DNA from: an uncultured Pseudorhodobacter sp.
Lineage (GTDB): Bacteria; Pseudomonadota; Alphaproteobacteria; Rhodobacterales; Rhodobacteraceae
Reading direction: 5' to 3'
Assembly: GCA_945952425.1 (NCBI GenBank)
Contig: CAMFIX010000066.1
Coordinates: 1 to 10,224 of the forward strand
DNA length: 10,224 nt
Position numbers and translations under genes: made by a program. Below are positions 1 through 6,624 of this stretch, one piece after another; the stretch's first letter is position 1; every line of letters begins with the position of its first letter. The notes beneath the pieces are model-generated. The model did no database searches. It was given only the letters and a program-made list of their open reading frames with translations, and was not told where the DNA came from.

Positions 1-448
1 GTCCCGCCGCCTGACGCCCGAGGCCCGCAACATCCTGCGCGCCTTCCCTTGGCCCGGCAATGTGCGCCAGCTGGAAAACGTGCTGAAACGGATGCTGGTG
101 ACGAGTTCCGAACCCGACATCTCCGCCGCCGAGCTGGAGGCCACCCTGGGCGGCCCGCAACCGACCGAACCGGCCAGGGCAGGGGCGGTGGAGAATGAAA
201 AGCTCTCCCAATCCGTCGCCCGCCATCTGAAGCGCTATTTCGACCTGCACAACGGCCAGCTGCCCCCGGCGGGCGTCTATGACCGTGTGTTGCGCGAAAT
301 CGAGCTGCCCTTGATCGAGATCGCCTTGGATGCCACCGCCGGCAACCAGGCCAAATGTGCCGACCTTCTGGGGATCAACCGCAATACCTTGCGCAAGAAG
401 ATCACCGATCTCGATATTCGCGTGACACGCCGCCGCAAGCTGATGTAA
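1..448 (+). CDS. ntrC: NtrC nitrogen response regulator, C-terminal part (5' truncated by window)
   Basis: The reading frame is open from the left edge (first full codon at base 2) to TAA at 446-448. What is visible is the end of the AAA+ domain, including the PWPGNVRQLENV motif typical of bacterial enhancer-binding regulators, then a linker of about 75 residues. A Fis-type helix-turn-helix closes the protein (NQAKCADLLGINRNTLRKKI) with a basic tail, RRRKLM. NtrC is the DNA-binding partner of the NtrB kinase and activates nitrogen-assimilation genes. The receiver domain and most of the ATPase, including any GAFTGA loop, lie outside the window, so I cannot say whether this copy works with sigma54. 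ntrY and ntrX follow directly, the usual alphaproteobacterial order. A similar regulator end is seen in NtrX downstream; the NtrC identity rests on position and on the HTH sequence. Confidence 0.9.
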   Translation, partial: SRRLTPEARNILRAFPWPGNVRQLENVLKRMLVTSSEPDISAAELEATLGGPQPTEPARAGAVENEKLSQSVARHLKRYFDLHNGQLPPAGVYDRVLREIELPLIEIALDATAGNQAKCADLLGINRNTLRKKITDLDIRVTRRRKLM

Positions 449-451
449 CCT

Positions 452-505
452 TGCAACAGGACGCGGCATTCGGGTGACGTCACCGGAATGCCGCGCCGTG
501 TTGCA
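452..505. repeat. Long inverted repeat between ntrC and ntrY
   Basis: Bases 452-478 are complementary to 479-505 with only three mismatched pairs (459/498, 461/496, 472/485), so the arms meet without a spacer. The inner core is GGTGACGTCACC. The repeat begins three bases after the ntrC stop codon and ends about 30 bases before the ntrY start. As RNA it would fold into a very stable hairpin. No T-tract follows the 3' arm, so it is not a textbook Rho-independent terminator. A partial terminator, an RNA-processing or stabilising stem that sets the ntrBC to ntrYX ratio, or a dispersed repeat unit are all possible. Confidence 0.8.
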
Positions 506-536
506 GGTGGGACACGAGTGCCCGGCGGGAGGGTGA

Positions 537-2786
537 GTGCGGAAGACGGCGGAGTCGCGCTGGGGGACGCGCCTGTTGCGGCTGAGGCGGCAGCGGGCGG
601 CGCAGACCGGATTCACGCTGGGGCTCGCACTTCTGGGGCCGGCCTTGGCGGTCGGCACCTTCCTGACCTTGGGGCCGATGAACCTCGGCGCCTCCTCGAC
701 CGCGCTGCGGCTCGTTCTGCTCGCCGACTTGGTTTATGTGCTCGTCATCGCGACGCTGGTCCTGCGCCGCATCATCCAGATCATCGCCGACCGCCGCAGC
801 GCCAGCGCGGGCTCGCGCCTGCACCTGCGCCTGACGCTGGTCTTTGCGACGGTTGCCCTGGTGCCGACCGTGCTGGTCGCGGTCTTTGGCGTGCTGACGG
901 TGAACATCGGGTTGGAGGGCTGGTTCTCCGACCGGGTGCGCGGGGTGATCGGCGCCTCGCTGGATGCGGCCCAGGCTTACGAGGCCGAGCAGACCGCCAA
1001 TCTGACGCAGGACGTGCAGGCTTTGGCGGCACTTCTGGTCAAGGCGCATCAGGCCAACGGGATGCTGGAAGACGGCGAGATCCGCGCGATCCTGGTGCAG
1101 GGGCAGGGCCAGATTCAGCGCGGGTTGAAAGAGGCCTATCTGGTCTCGGGCCTCGGCGACATGAAGATCAGGGGCGACAAGTCCTACCTGTTTGACTTCG
1201 AGAAACCCTCGCAGGTGCAGGTCGCCGAGGCGCAGTCGGGGCAGGTGGTGATGATCCCCGATTGGCCTAACAGCGAACTTCGGGCGCTGGTCGATCTGCC
1301 GGGCTATCCGGACCGGCTTTTGTATGTGTCCCGGCAGGTGGACGGGCGCATTCTGGGGCTGTTGGATGAAACCCAGCAGACGGCGACCTTGTATCAGCAG
1401 CTGGAGTCGGAGCGGGGGAAAATCCTCTTCAATTTCGGGCTGTTGTATCTGGGCTTTGCGGTGATCCTGATCGTGGCTTCGGTCTGGGTCGGCCTGTGGT
1501 TCGCCGAGCGTTTGTCGCGCCCGGTCGGGCGGCTGGCGGGGGCGGCCCAACGGATCGGGGCGGGCGATCTGGATGTGCAGGTGCCCGAAGAGGAAGGCGA
1601 TGACGAGATCGCGCTTTTGGGCCGACTTTTCAACCAGATGACCCGACAGCTGCGCGGGCAGCGCAAGGCGCTGGTGCAGGCGCATGAGCAGACAGAGGAT
1701 CGGCGGCGGCTCTTTGACAGCGTCTTGTCCAACGTGACCGCAGGCGTGATCGGCCTCGATGCCGCGGGCCATGTCGATTTCGTCAACCGGGCGGGCGCGC
1801 GGCTGTTGGACCTTGCGCAGACCTCCGGGCCCCTGGAACAGGTCGCGCCAGAGTTTGCGAGCCTTTTCAACAAGTTGAACGTCGATCTTGGCATGGCGGT
1901 GCAAGACGAGATCCGGGTCTCGCGCCGGGGCAAGCTGGAAAGCCTGCTGGTGCGCATCAGCGAAAGGCGGGGAGAGACCGGCGAGGTCGAGGGCTATGTC
2001 GTGGCCTTTGACGATGTGACCGACTTGGTTTCCGCACAGCGGATGGCGGCCTGGGGTGATGTGGCGCGGCGCATCGCGCATGAGATCAAGAACCCGCTGA
2101 CCCCCATCCAGCTTTCGGCCGAACGCATCCGCCGCAAGTTCAGGACTCAGGTGCAAGAGCCTGACGACCTTGAACAATTGGCCGATGTCATCATCCGACA
2201 GACCAACGATCTGCGCCGCATCGTCGATGAATTCTCGAAGTTCGCCCGCATGCCCGAACCCGACCGCCGCGAGACCGACCTGACCGCGCTCTTGAAGGCC
2301 GCCGTCATGCTGCAGGAAAACGGCCTGCCGGGGGTGACGATCCTGCGCGACCTCTCGCCCGCCCCCGACATGATCGAAATCGACGCGACGATGATCGGCC
2401 AGGCGCTGACGAACCTGATCAAGAACGCCGGGGAAGCCGTTGAAGAGCAACGCGAAAAGACGCCGGGTTACACGCCCGCCATCCGCGTGACGCAACAGGT
2501 TTCCGACAGCCATACGCTCATCCGCATCGAGGACAACGGCCCGGGCCTGCCGCCCGACCGCGCCCGGCTGTTCGAACCTTACGTGACGACCAAGAAGACG
2601 GGCACCGGCCTTGGCCTGCCCATCGTCAAGAAGATCATCGAGGAGCATGGCGGCAGCCTGATCCTGACCGATGCCCCGATTTTCGACGGCTGTGACCACC
2701 AAGGTGCCATGGCCGAAATCCGCCTGCCGCGCACCACCCGCGCAAGGCGCCTGAATTTGCAAGCCCAACAAGGAGTCTCGCCATGA
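537..2786 (+). CDS. ntrY: NtrY membrane sensor histidine kinase
   Basis: A 749-residue sensor kinase that phosphorylates NtrX. Four hydrophobic segments are visible: about residues 24-46, 57-77, 97-125 and 298-322. The stretch between the third and fourth is likely extracytoplasmic. A HAMP linker follows (about 322-375), then a PAS domain (about 392-490). The HisKA domain carries the phosphoacceptor His515 in HEIKNPLTP. The HATPase domain has an N-box (NLIKNAGEA, Asn626/Asn630), DNGPGLP (Asp666) and GTGLGLP. The chosen GTG start at 537 has a GGGAGGG Shine-Dalgarno-like stretch (527-533) only three bases upstream, which is tight. The next good in-frame ATG would remove the first membrane helix, so 537 is preferred. 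The gene ends in an ATGA overlap with ntrX, indicating translational coupling. In this family NtrY/NtrX is linked to nitrogen, redox and envelope control; the signal sensed cannot be read from the sequence. Confidence 0.94.
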   Translation: MRKTAESRWGTRLLRLRRQRAAQTGFTLGLALLGPALAVGTFLTLGPMNLGASSTALRLVLLADLVYVLVIATLVLRRIIQIIADRRSASAGSRLHLRLTLVFATVALVPTVLVAVFGVLTVNIGLEGWFSDRVRGVIGASLDAAQAYEAEQTANLTQDVQALAALLVKAHQANGMLEDGEIRAILVQGQGQIQRGLKEAYLVSGLGDMKIRGDKSYLFDFEKPSQVQVAEAQSGQVVMIPDWPNSELRALVDLPGYPDRLLYVSRQVDGRILGLLDETQQTATLYQQLESERGKILFNFGLLYLGFAVILIVASVWVGLWFAERLSRPVGRLAGAAQRIGAGDLDVQVPEEEGDDEIALLGRLFNQMTRQLRGQRKALVQAHEQTEDRRRLFDSVLSNVTAGVIGLDAAGHVDFVNRAGARLLDLAQTSGPLEQVAPEFASLFNKLNVDLGMAVQDEIRVSRRGKLESLLVRISERRGETGEVEGYVVAFDDVTDLVSAQRMAAWGDVARRIAHEIKNPLTPIQLSAERIRRKFRTQVQEPDDLEQLADVIIRQTNDLRRIVDEFSKFARMPEPDRRETDLTALLKAAVMLQENGLPGVTILRDLSPAPDMIEIDATMIGQALTNLIKNAGEAVEEQREKTPGYTPAIRVTQQVSDSHTLIRIEDNGPGLPPDRARLFEPYVTTKKTGTGLGLPIVKKIIEEHGGSLILTDAPIFDGCDHQGAMAEIRLPRTTRARRLNLQAQQGVSP
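2770..2775 (+). promoter_or_regulatory. Ribosome binding site of ntrX
   Basis: AAGGAG lies inside the last codons of ntrY, seven bases before the ntrX ATG at 2783. It supports that start and the coupled ntrY-ntrX translation. Confidence 0.8.
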
Positions 2787-4171
2787 GCATCCTCATCGTC
2801 GACGACGAAAAAGACATCCGCGAATTGATTGCCGATATTCTGAAGGACGAAGGCTATGCCGTTCGCATGGCAGGAAATTCCGACGATTGCATGGCGCAGA
2901 TCAACGCCGATCCGCCAAGCCTGATGATCCTGGACATCTGGCTGAAGGACAGCCGGATGGACGGGATCGACATCCTGAAATCGGTCAAGCGCGACAATCC
3001 GGACATTCCGGTCGTCATCATCTCGGGCCATGGGAACATCGAAATCGCCGTGGCGGCGATCAAGCAGGGGGCTTACGATTTCATCGAAAAGCCCTTCAAC
3101 ATCGACCAGCTGATGGTCGTGGTCTCCCGCGCGATGGAGACCTCGCGGCTGCGTCGGGAAAACGCCGACCTGCGGCGGCGCGAGGTCACGACGTCCGCGC
3201 TGCACGCGTCGAGTCCTGCCTTCAAGACCTTGAAATCCACCCTAGACCAGGTGACCCAATCAACCGCCCGGGTGCTGCTGACGCGGCCGGCGGGCTCGGG
3301 CAAGGAACTCGCCGCGCGGCAGATCCACGCGCAATCCAACCGGGCGGCTGCGCCTTTCGTCAGCGTGTCGTCAGCGACGATCGAGCCCGACCGCATGGAA
3401 GAGGTGCTCTTCGGCCGGGAAAGCGCCGAAAGGGGGGTCGAAAAAGGCCTGCTGGAACAGGCGCACGGCGGCATCGTCTATTTCGACGAGGTGGCCGACA
3501 TGCCGCTCGGCACCCAGTCGAAAATCCTGCGCGTCCTGACCGAGCAGCAATTCACCCGCGTCGGCGGCGGCGACAAGGTGCGGGTCGATCTGCGGGTGAT
3601 CTCGTCCACCTCGCGCGATCTGCGCCAGGAAATCGCCTCGGGCCGCTTTCGGCAGGAACTTTACGACCGGCTGAACGTGGTGCCCATCGCCGTCCCCTCG
3701 CTGGAGGAGCGGCGCGAGGATATCCCCGAGCTGACCGCCCATTTCATCGACCATTTCCACCGCGCCCAAGGCCTGCCCCTGCGCCGCCTGACGCCCGAGG
3801 CAGAGGCCGTCCTGCAGACCATGGCCTGGCCCGGCAACGTGCGCCAGCTGCGCAACGTGATCGAGCGGGTGCTGATCCTCGGCGACGGCACCGGCCCGGT
3901 GGAGGCGCGCGAGCTGCCGCAGCCCGAATCCCCCGCCGATTCGGGCGGGCGGATGGTCCTGGGCGGCGCCATGGCGACGCTGCCGCTGCGCGAGGCGCGC
4001 GAAGTCTTCGAGCGTGAATATTTGCTCACCCAGATCAACCGCTTCGGCGGCAATATCAGCCGCACCGCGGGCTTCGTCGGCATGGAACGCTCCGCGCTCC
4101 ACCGCAAACTGAAATCGCTTGGCGTGGTTTCCTCCTCCAAAGGCGGGGGCGAGGGCGAGGATGACGCTTAA
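2783..4171 (+). CDS. ntrX: NtrX response regulator (AAA+ type without GAFTGA loop)
   Basis: A 462-residue regulator. The receiver domain (about residues 1-120) has the acidic pair Asp7/Asp8, the phosphoacceptor Asp51 in LMILDIW, Ser81 and Lys103 in IEKPF. The AAA+ domain (about 140-368) has an atypical Walker A, RPAGSGKE (168-175), a Walker B IVYFDE (231-236), and the WPGNVRQLRNVI motif. A C-terminal Fis-type HTH (about 405-448, NISRTAGFVGMERSALHRKL) ends the protein. Where sigma54 activators carry GAFTGA, after the ELFG-like VLFGRE, this protein runs directly into SAERGVEKGLLEQAHGG, so the sigma54-contact loop is absent. By family knowledge such regulators are not expected to remodel sigma54 polymerase. 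The start is supported by AAGGAG seven bases upstream and by the overlap with ntrY, its kinase. A 90-base gap separates it from hfq. Confidence 0.94.
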   Translation: MSILIVDDEKDIRELIADILKDEGYAVRMAGNSDDCMAQINADPPSLMILDIWLKDSRMDGIDILKSVKRDNPDIPVVIISGHGNIEIAVAAIKQGAYDFIEKPFNIDQLMVVVSRAMETSRLRRENADLRRREVTTSALHASSPAFKTLKSTLDQVTQSTARVLLTRPAGSGKELAARQIHAQSNRAAAPFVSVSSATIEPDRMEEVLFGRESAERGVEKGLLEQAHGGIVYFDEVADMPLGTQSKILRVLTEQQFTRVGGGDKVRVDLRVISSTSRDLRQEIASGRFRQELYDRLNVVPIAVPSLEERREDIPELTAHFIDHFHRAQGLPLRRLTPEAEAVLQTMAWPGNVRQLRNVIERVLILGDGTGPVEARELPQPESPADSGGRMVLGGAMATLPLREAREVFEREYLLTQINRFGGNISRTAGFVGMERSALHRKLKSLGVVSSSKGGGEGEDDA

Positions 4172-4261
4172 TAGGGCTGGAAACTCCCGGGCGCGCACTC
4201 CATAGTGCAGGGGGTGACAGGGACGGACAAACCCGCCAAAGAGAAAAACAAGGGCTATAAC
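4172..4261 (+). other. ntrX-hfq intergenic leader
   Basis: Ninety bases without a gene. I see a small stem-loop (GCACT 4195-4199, loop CCAT, AGTGC 4204-4208) and the hfq ribosome binding site AAGGG at 4250-4254, seven bases from the ATG. I see no convincing -35/-10 pair, so hfq may be read from ntrYX or from a promoter I cannot recognise by eye. Confidence 0.5.
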
Positions 4262-4495
4262 ATGGCTGGCGACAAACAGAATTTGCAGGATGCCTTTCTG
4301 AACCATGTCCGCAAGGCGAAGGTTCCTGTGACGATCTTCCTGATCAACGGGGTCAAGCTGCAAGGCGTGATCACCTGGTTCGACAATTTCTGCGTCCTTC
4401 TGCGCCGCGATGGCCAAAGCCAGCTGGTCTACAAGCACGCGATCTCGACGATCATGCCGGGCGGCCCCATCGCGCTTTACGAAGGCGAAGAGTGA
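4262..4495 (+). CDS. hfq: RNA chaperone Hfq
   Basis: A 77-residue Sm-like protein that forms a hexameric ring and pairs small RNAs with mRNAs. The N-terminal helix with NLQDAFLNHVRK, the Sm1 strand region (VPVTIFLINGVKLQGVITWFD) and the Sm2 motif LVYKHAIST with Tyr57-Lys58-His59 are all present. The C-terminal tail is very short, as is usual in alphaproteobacteria. The start at ATG 4262 is chosen because it gives the standard MAGDKQNLQDAFLN beginning and has AAGGG seven bases upstream. An in-frame GTG at 4205 would add 19 residues that do not belong to the family. The stop codon overlaps the GTG start of hflX (GTGA, 4492-4495), the classical hfq-hflX pairing. Confidence 0.97.
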   Translation: MAGDKQNLQDAFLNHVRKAKVPVTIFLINGVKLQGVITWFDNFCVLLRRDGQSQLVYKHAISTIMPGGPIALYEGEE

Positions 4496-5811
4496 GCGAA
4501 GACGAAGATTTCGTCGAAGAGCGGCTGAAGCGGCGGGGTCATGACACCGCCGCCAAACCCACGCGCGCCTGGGTGCTGCATCCCGATGTGAAGACGACGA
4601 AAAAGCGTCGTCTGCCGGAACATGGTCTGGCCGAGGCGGTGGCCTTGGCCCGCGCCTTGCCGGGGATGGAGGTCGTGGGCGCTGAGGTCGTGCGGTTGAC
4701 CAAGGTCGCGCCGGGGATGCTGTTCGGCACCGGCAAGATCGCCGAGCTGAAGGAGAGGCTGAAGGAGAACGAGGTCGCGCTGGTGCTGGTCGATGGCGCC
4801 GTGGGCCCGGTGCAGCAGAGGAACCTGGAGAAGGAATGGGGCGTCAAGCTTCTGGACCGGACCGGGCTGATCCTGGAGATTTTCGCCGACCGTGCGCGCA
4901 CGAAAGAGGGCGTGCTGCAGGTCGAGATGGCGGCGCTGACCTATCAGCGCGGGCGGCTGGTGCGGGCCTGGACCCACCTGGAGCGTCAGCGCGGCGGCTT
5001 CGGCTTCGTCGGCGGCCCGGGCGAGACGCAGATCGAAAGCGACCGCCGGGCCATCGACGAACAGGTCGTGAAGCTCAAGCGCCAGCTGGAGCAGGTCTCG
5101 CGCCGGCGCGAGCTGCAAAGGGCAGGGCGGCGCAAGGTGCCTTTCCCCATCGTGGCGCTGGCGGGCTATACCAATGCCGGGAAATCGACGCTCTTCAACC
5201 GGATGACCGGGGCCGAGGTTCTGGCCAAGGACATGCTGTTTGCCACCCTCGATCCCACGATGCGCGGGATCGAGCTGCCCTCGGGCCAGCGGGCGATCCT
5301 GTCGGACACCGTGGGCTTCATCTCCGACCTGCCGACGCAGCTGGTCGCCGCCTTCCGCGCCACGCTGGAAGAGGTGCTGGAGGCCGACCTGATCCTGCAT
5401 GTCCGCGATATCTCCCATCCCGAAAGCGCCGAACAGGCGGCGGATGTGGCCGATATCCTCGCCTCGCTGGGGGTGAAGGAGACCACGCCGCAGTTCGAGA
5501 TCTGGAACAAGCTGGACCTCGTGGCGCCCGATGCCCGCGCCGCCCTGGCGGTGCAGCAGGGCCAAAGGCGCAATGTCTTCGCCTTGTCGGCGCTGACCGG
5601 CGAGGGGATCGACACGCTGCTGGAGGCGATCTCGACCGCGCTGTCGGATGCGCGGATCGAGGCGGTTCTGCAGCTGCCTTTCAGCGAGGGGCGCCGCCAT
5701 GCCTGGTTGCACGACCAGGGCGTGATCCGCGCCGAGAGCGAAGGCGAAGAGGGTTGGACGCTGACCGTCGAATGGACGGAGCGTCAAGCGGGCGAATACG
5801 TGCGGCTCTGA
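4492..5811 (+). CDS. hflX: GTPase HflX
   Basis: A 439-residue GTPase of the Obg-HflX group that binds the large ribosomal subunit and can split stalled ribosomes. The N-terminal HflX domain contains the nucleotide-binding-like stretch PGMLFGTGKIAEL and, after a long helix pair, the glycine-rich GFGFVGGPGETQIESDRR (about 169-186). The G domain follows: G1 AGYTNAGKS (224-232), G3 DTVG (272-275), G4 NKLD (339-342) and a G5-like SALTGEG. The length is normal for alphaproteobacteria. The GTG start overlaps the hfq stop by four bases, and the Shine-Dalgarno-like GAAGGCGAAG lies inside hfq, so translation is probably coupled. It is the last gene of the ntr-hfq cluster; a palindromic terminator-like element follows. 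Confidence 0.96.
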   Translation: MSEDEDFVEERLKRRGHDTAAKPTRAWVLHPDVKTTKKRRLPEHGLAEAVALARALPGMEVVGAEVVRLTKVAPGMLFGTGKIAELKERLKENEVALVLVDGAVGPVQQRNLEKEWGVKLLDRTGLILEIFADRARTKEGVLQVEMAALTYQRGRLVRAWTHLERQRGGFGFVGGPGETQIESDRRAIDEQVVKLKRQLEQVSRRRELQRAGRRKVPFPIVALAGYTNAGKSTLFNRMTGAEVLAKDMLFATLDPTMRGIELPSGQRAILSDTVGFISDLPTQLVAAFRATLEEVLEADLILHVRDISHPESAEQAADVADILASLGVKETTPQFEIWNKLDLVAPDARAALAVQQGQRRNVFALSALTGEGIDTLLEAISTALSDARIEAVLQLPFSEGRRHAWLHDQGVIRAESEGEEGWTLTVEWTERQAGEYVRL

Positions 5812-5825
5812 CCCCCGACTTGGCC

Positions 5826-5853
5826 GCCTAAAAATTTTCGTACGAAAATTTTT
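5826..5853. terminator. Palindromic terminator-like element after hflX, cut by the transposon
   Basis: Bases 5830-5853 are a perfect 24-bp palindrome (AAAAATTTTCGT followed by its complement) ending in TTTTT. It starts 18 bases after the hflX stop. As RNA it folds into an A/U-rich stem with a 3' U-run. The GCCT at 5826-5829 originally paired with AGGC, which now sits beyond the transposon at 8431-8434. The surviving core may still terminate hflX transcripts. Terminator function is inferred from position and shape only. Confidence 0.6.
5846..5853. repeat. Left target-site duplication of the IS1595-type element
   Basis: AAATTTTT directly abuts the left terminal repeat. The right flank carries AAATTTCT at 8423-8430 (7/8 identical). 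Eight bases is the duplication length known for the IS1595 family. Confidence 0.8.
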
Positions 5854-5877
5854 GGCGATATTGTACTTCGCGTACCC
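5854..5877 (+). repeat. Left terminal inverted repeat
   Basis: It reads GGCGATATTGTACTT, then CGCGTACCC. Compared with the right end read on the other strand, 21 of 24 bases match, differing at repeat positions 10, 16 and 17; similarity stops after CGTACCC. Confidence 0.9.
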
Positions 5878-5895
5878 GCAGCAAACTGTTGATGC

Positions 5896-5921
5896 AAGCC
5901 GCTTCTGCTTGGGGGCGGCTT
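5896..5921 (-). terminator. Stem-loop at the end of the passenger genes
   Basis: AAGCCGC (5896-5902) and GCGGCTT (5915-5921) form a perfect 7-bp stem with a 12-base loop, overlapping the stop codon of the 48-residue gene, just inside the left end. It could end transcription of the passenger genes before they run antisense into hflX. There is no U-tract, so termination is uncertain. Confidence 0.35.
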
Positions 5922-6066
5922 ACTCCTTTTCAGGCTCCGGCTTCGGCTCGGGCTTCTTCTTCAGGTCCAGCTTGCCCATGATGCGGTCGAGGGCGTCGTC
6001 GGACTCGTCTGCTCCAAGCTCTCGGGCAGCTTCTTTGAATCTGTCAGTCTGTCGTGGCGTTGACAT
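5920..6066 (-). CDS. Small charged protein of 48 residues (unknown function)
   Basis: ATG at 6066-6064 to TAA at 5922-5920. The product starts MSTPRQTDRFKEAARELG, continues with an acidic stretch (ADESDDALDRIMGKLDL) and ends in a Lys/Pro/Glu-rich tail (KKKPEPKPEPEKE). The first 35 residues look helical, the tail disordered. No signal peptide or membrane segment is seen. Codon use is GC-rich, unlike the PIN gene just upstream. I have the impression that short proteins starting PRQTDxFKxAARELG recur in proteobacteria, but I cannot verify this or name a family. The ribosome binding site is weak (GAG seven bases before ATG). It is the last gene of the element, 48 bases behind the PIN gene, and could be an accessory or regulatory protein of that module or an independent passenger. 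Confidence 0.65.
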   Translation of the reverse strand: MSTPRQTDRFKEAARELGADESDDALDRIMGKLDLKKKPEPKPEPEKE

Positions 6067-6114
6067 TTGGTAACTCGGGAGCAGGGTGCTCCGGGAAAAT
6101 CCTTATCATGTTCT

Positions 6115-6624
6115 TTACTTGATCGGCGGTTTTTTCTTTTCTCCCGTTACCCCTTCCAGCCACTCCTCATAGCCAATAATTGGGATTTGGCCTTTGCTGC
6201 CACCACGATCAAAAGTGTGAAACCCTTGGAAGTCAGTACAATACTGCTGAGAATACAAAGCCGTAGCAAGCATTATAGCATCAGGAACGGAAAGCCTCCG
6301 ATTCGTACTTTTCCCCTTCCGATATGGAATATCCCTGAGTCGGCTCGCCAGCATCATTATGTTTGGGTTTGGGTCGATCACTAGGCAAAATGCATTCATA
6401 TCCGACACTAGATCTTCGATTGTGCCTGGAGCACCTTTCTTGACTTTGCTAAAGGCTATCTCAGCAAAAACAATACTAGATGTGAGTATTCTCCACTTTC
6501 CAGCCTCAGCTTCCCTCAAATATTGTCGAATATGATCTACCAATACGCCATATTGAGCACGGTCATCATATAAATGTGCCCCGAAAACGCAGGTGTCCCA
6601 AAATATCTCCGGCGCCTGATTCAT
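6115..6624 (-). CDS. PIN-domain nuclease, VapC-like (transposon passenger)
   Basis: A 169-residue PIN-domain protein, predicted to be a Mg-dependent ribonuclease. The four acidic positions of the fold are present: Asp10 (FWDTCVF), Glu55 (FAEIAFS), Asp115 (LSVPDAIMLATAL) and Asp139 (HTFDRG). The order and spacing fit the PIN family, so the catalytic site looks intact. It is longer than a typical VapC (about 130-140 residues), with a basic tail GEKKKPPIK. I chose ATG 6624-6622 because it overlaps the stop of the upstream gene as ATGA; an in-frame TTG five codons earlier is less likely. The gene is clearly AT-richer than the transposase and the chromosome, suggesting separate acquisition. Pairing with the upstream protein recalls toxin-antitoxin layouts, but the partner is not a recognisable antitoxin. 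The cleavage target is unknown. Confidence 0.85.
   Translation of the reverse strand: MNQAPEIFWDTCVFGAHLYDDRAQYGVLVDHIRQYLREAEAGKWRILTSSIVFAEIAFSKVKKGAPGTIEDLVSDMNAFCLVIDPNPNIMMLASRLRDIPYRKGKSTNRRLSVPDAIMLATALYSQQYCTDFQGFHTFDRGGSKGQIPIIGYEEWLEGVTGEKKKPPIK

Noticed and set aside
473..484. GGTGACGTCACC as a protein operator
   Set aside because: It is simply the centre of the long inverted repeat; no known regulator of this group could be assigned to it.
480..2771. A 763-codon open frame on the minus strand opposite ntrY
   Set aside because: Stop-free only because of the GC-rich codon bias of ntrY; composition is typical of a shadow frame (Arg/Gln/His/Asp-rich) and no domain is recognisable.
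4205..4261. Upstream GTG start for hfq
   Set aside because: It adds 19 residues foreign to the Hfq family, and the ATG at 4262 has a proper ribosome binding site.
5852..6384. Two short plus-strand frames across the left end of the element
   Set aside because: They cross the transposon boundary and oppose the 48-residue and PIN genes; Ser/Phe-rich translations without motifs.
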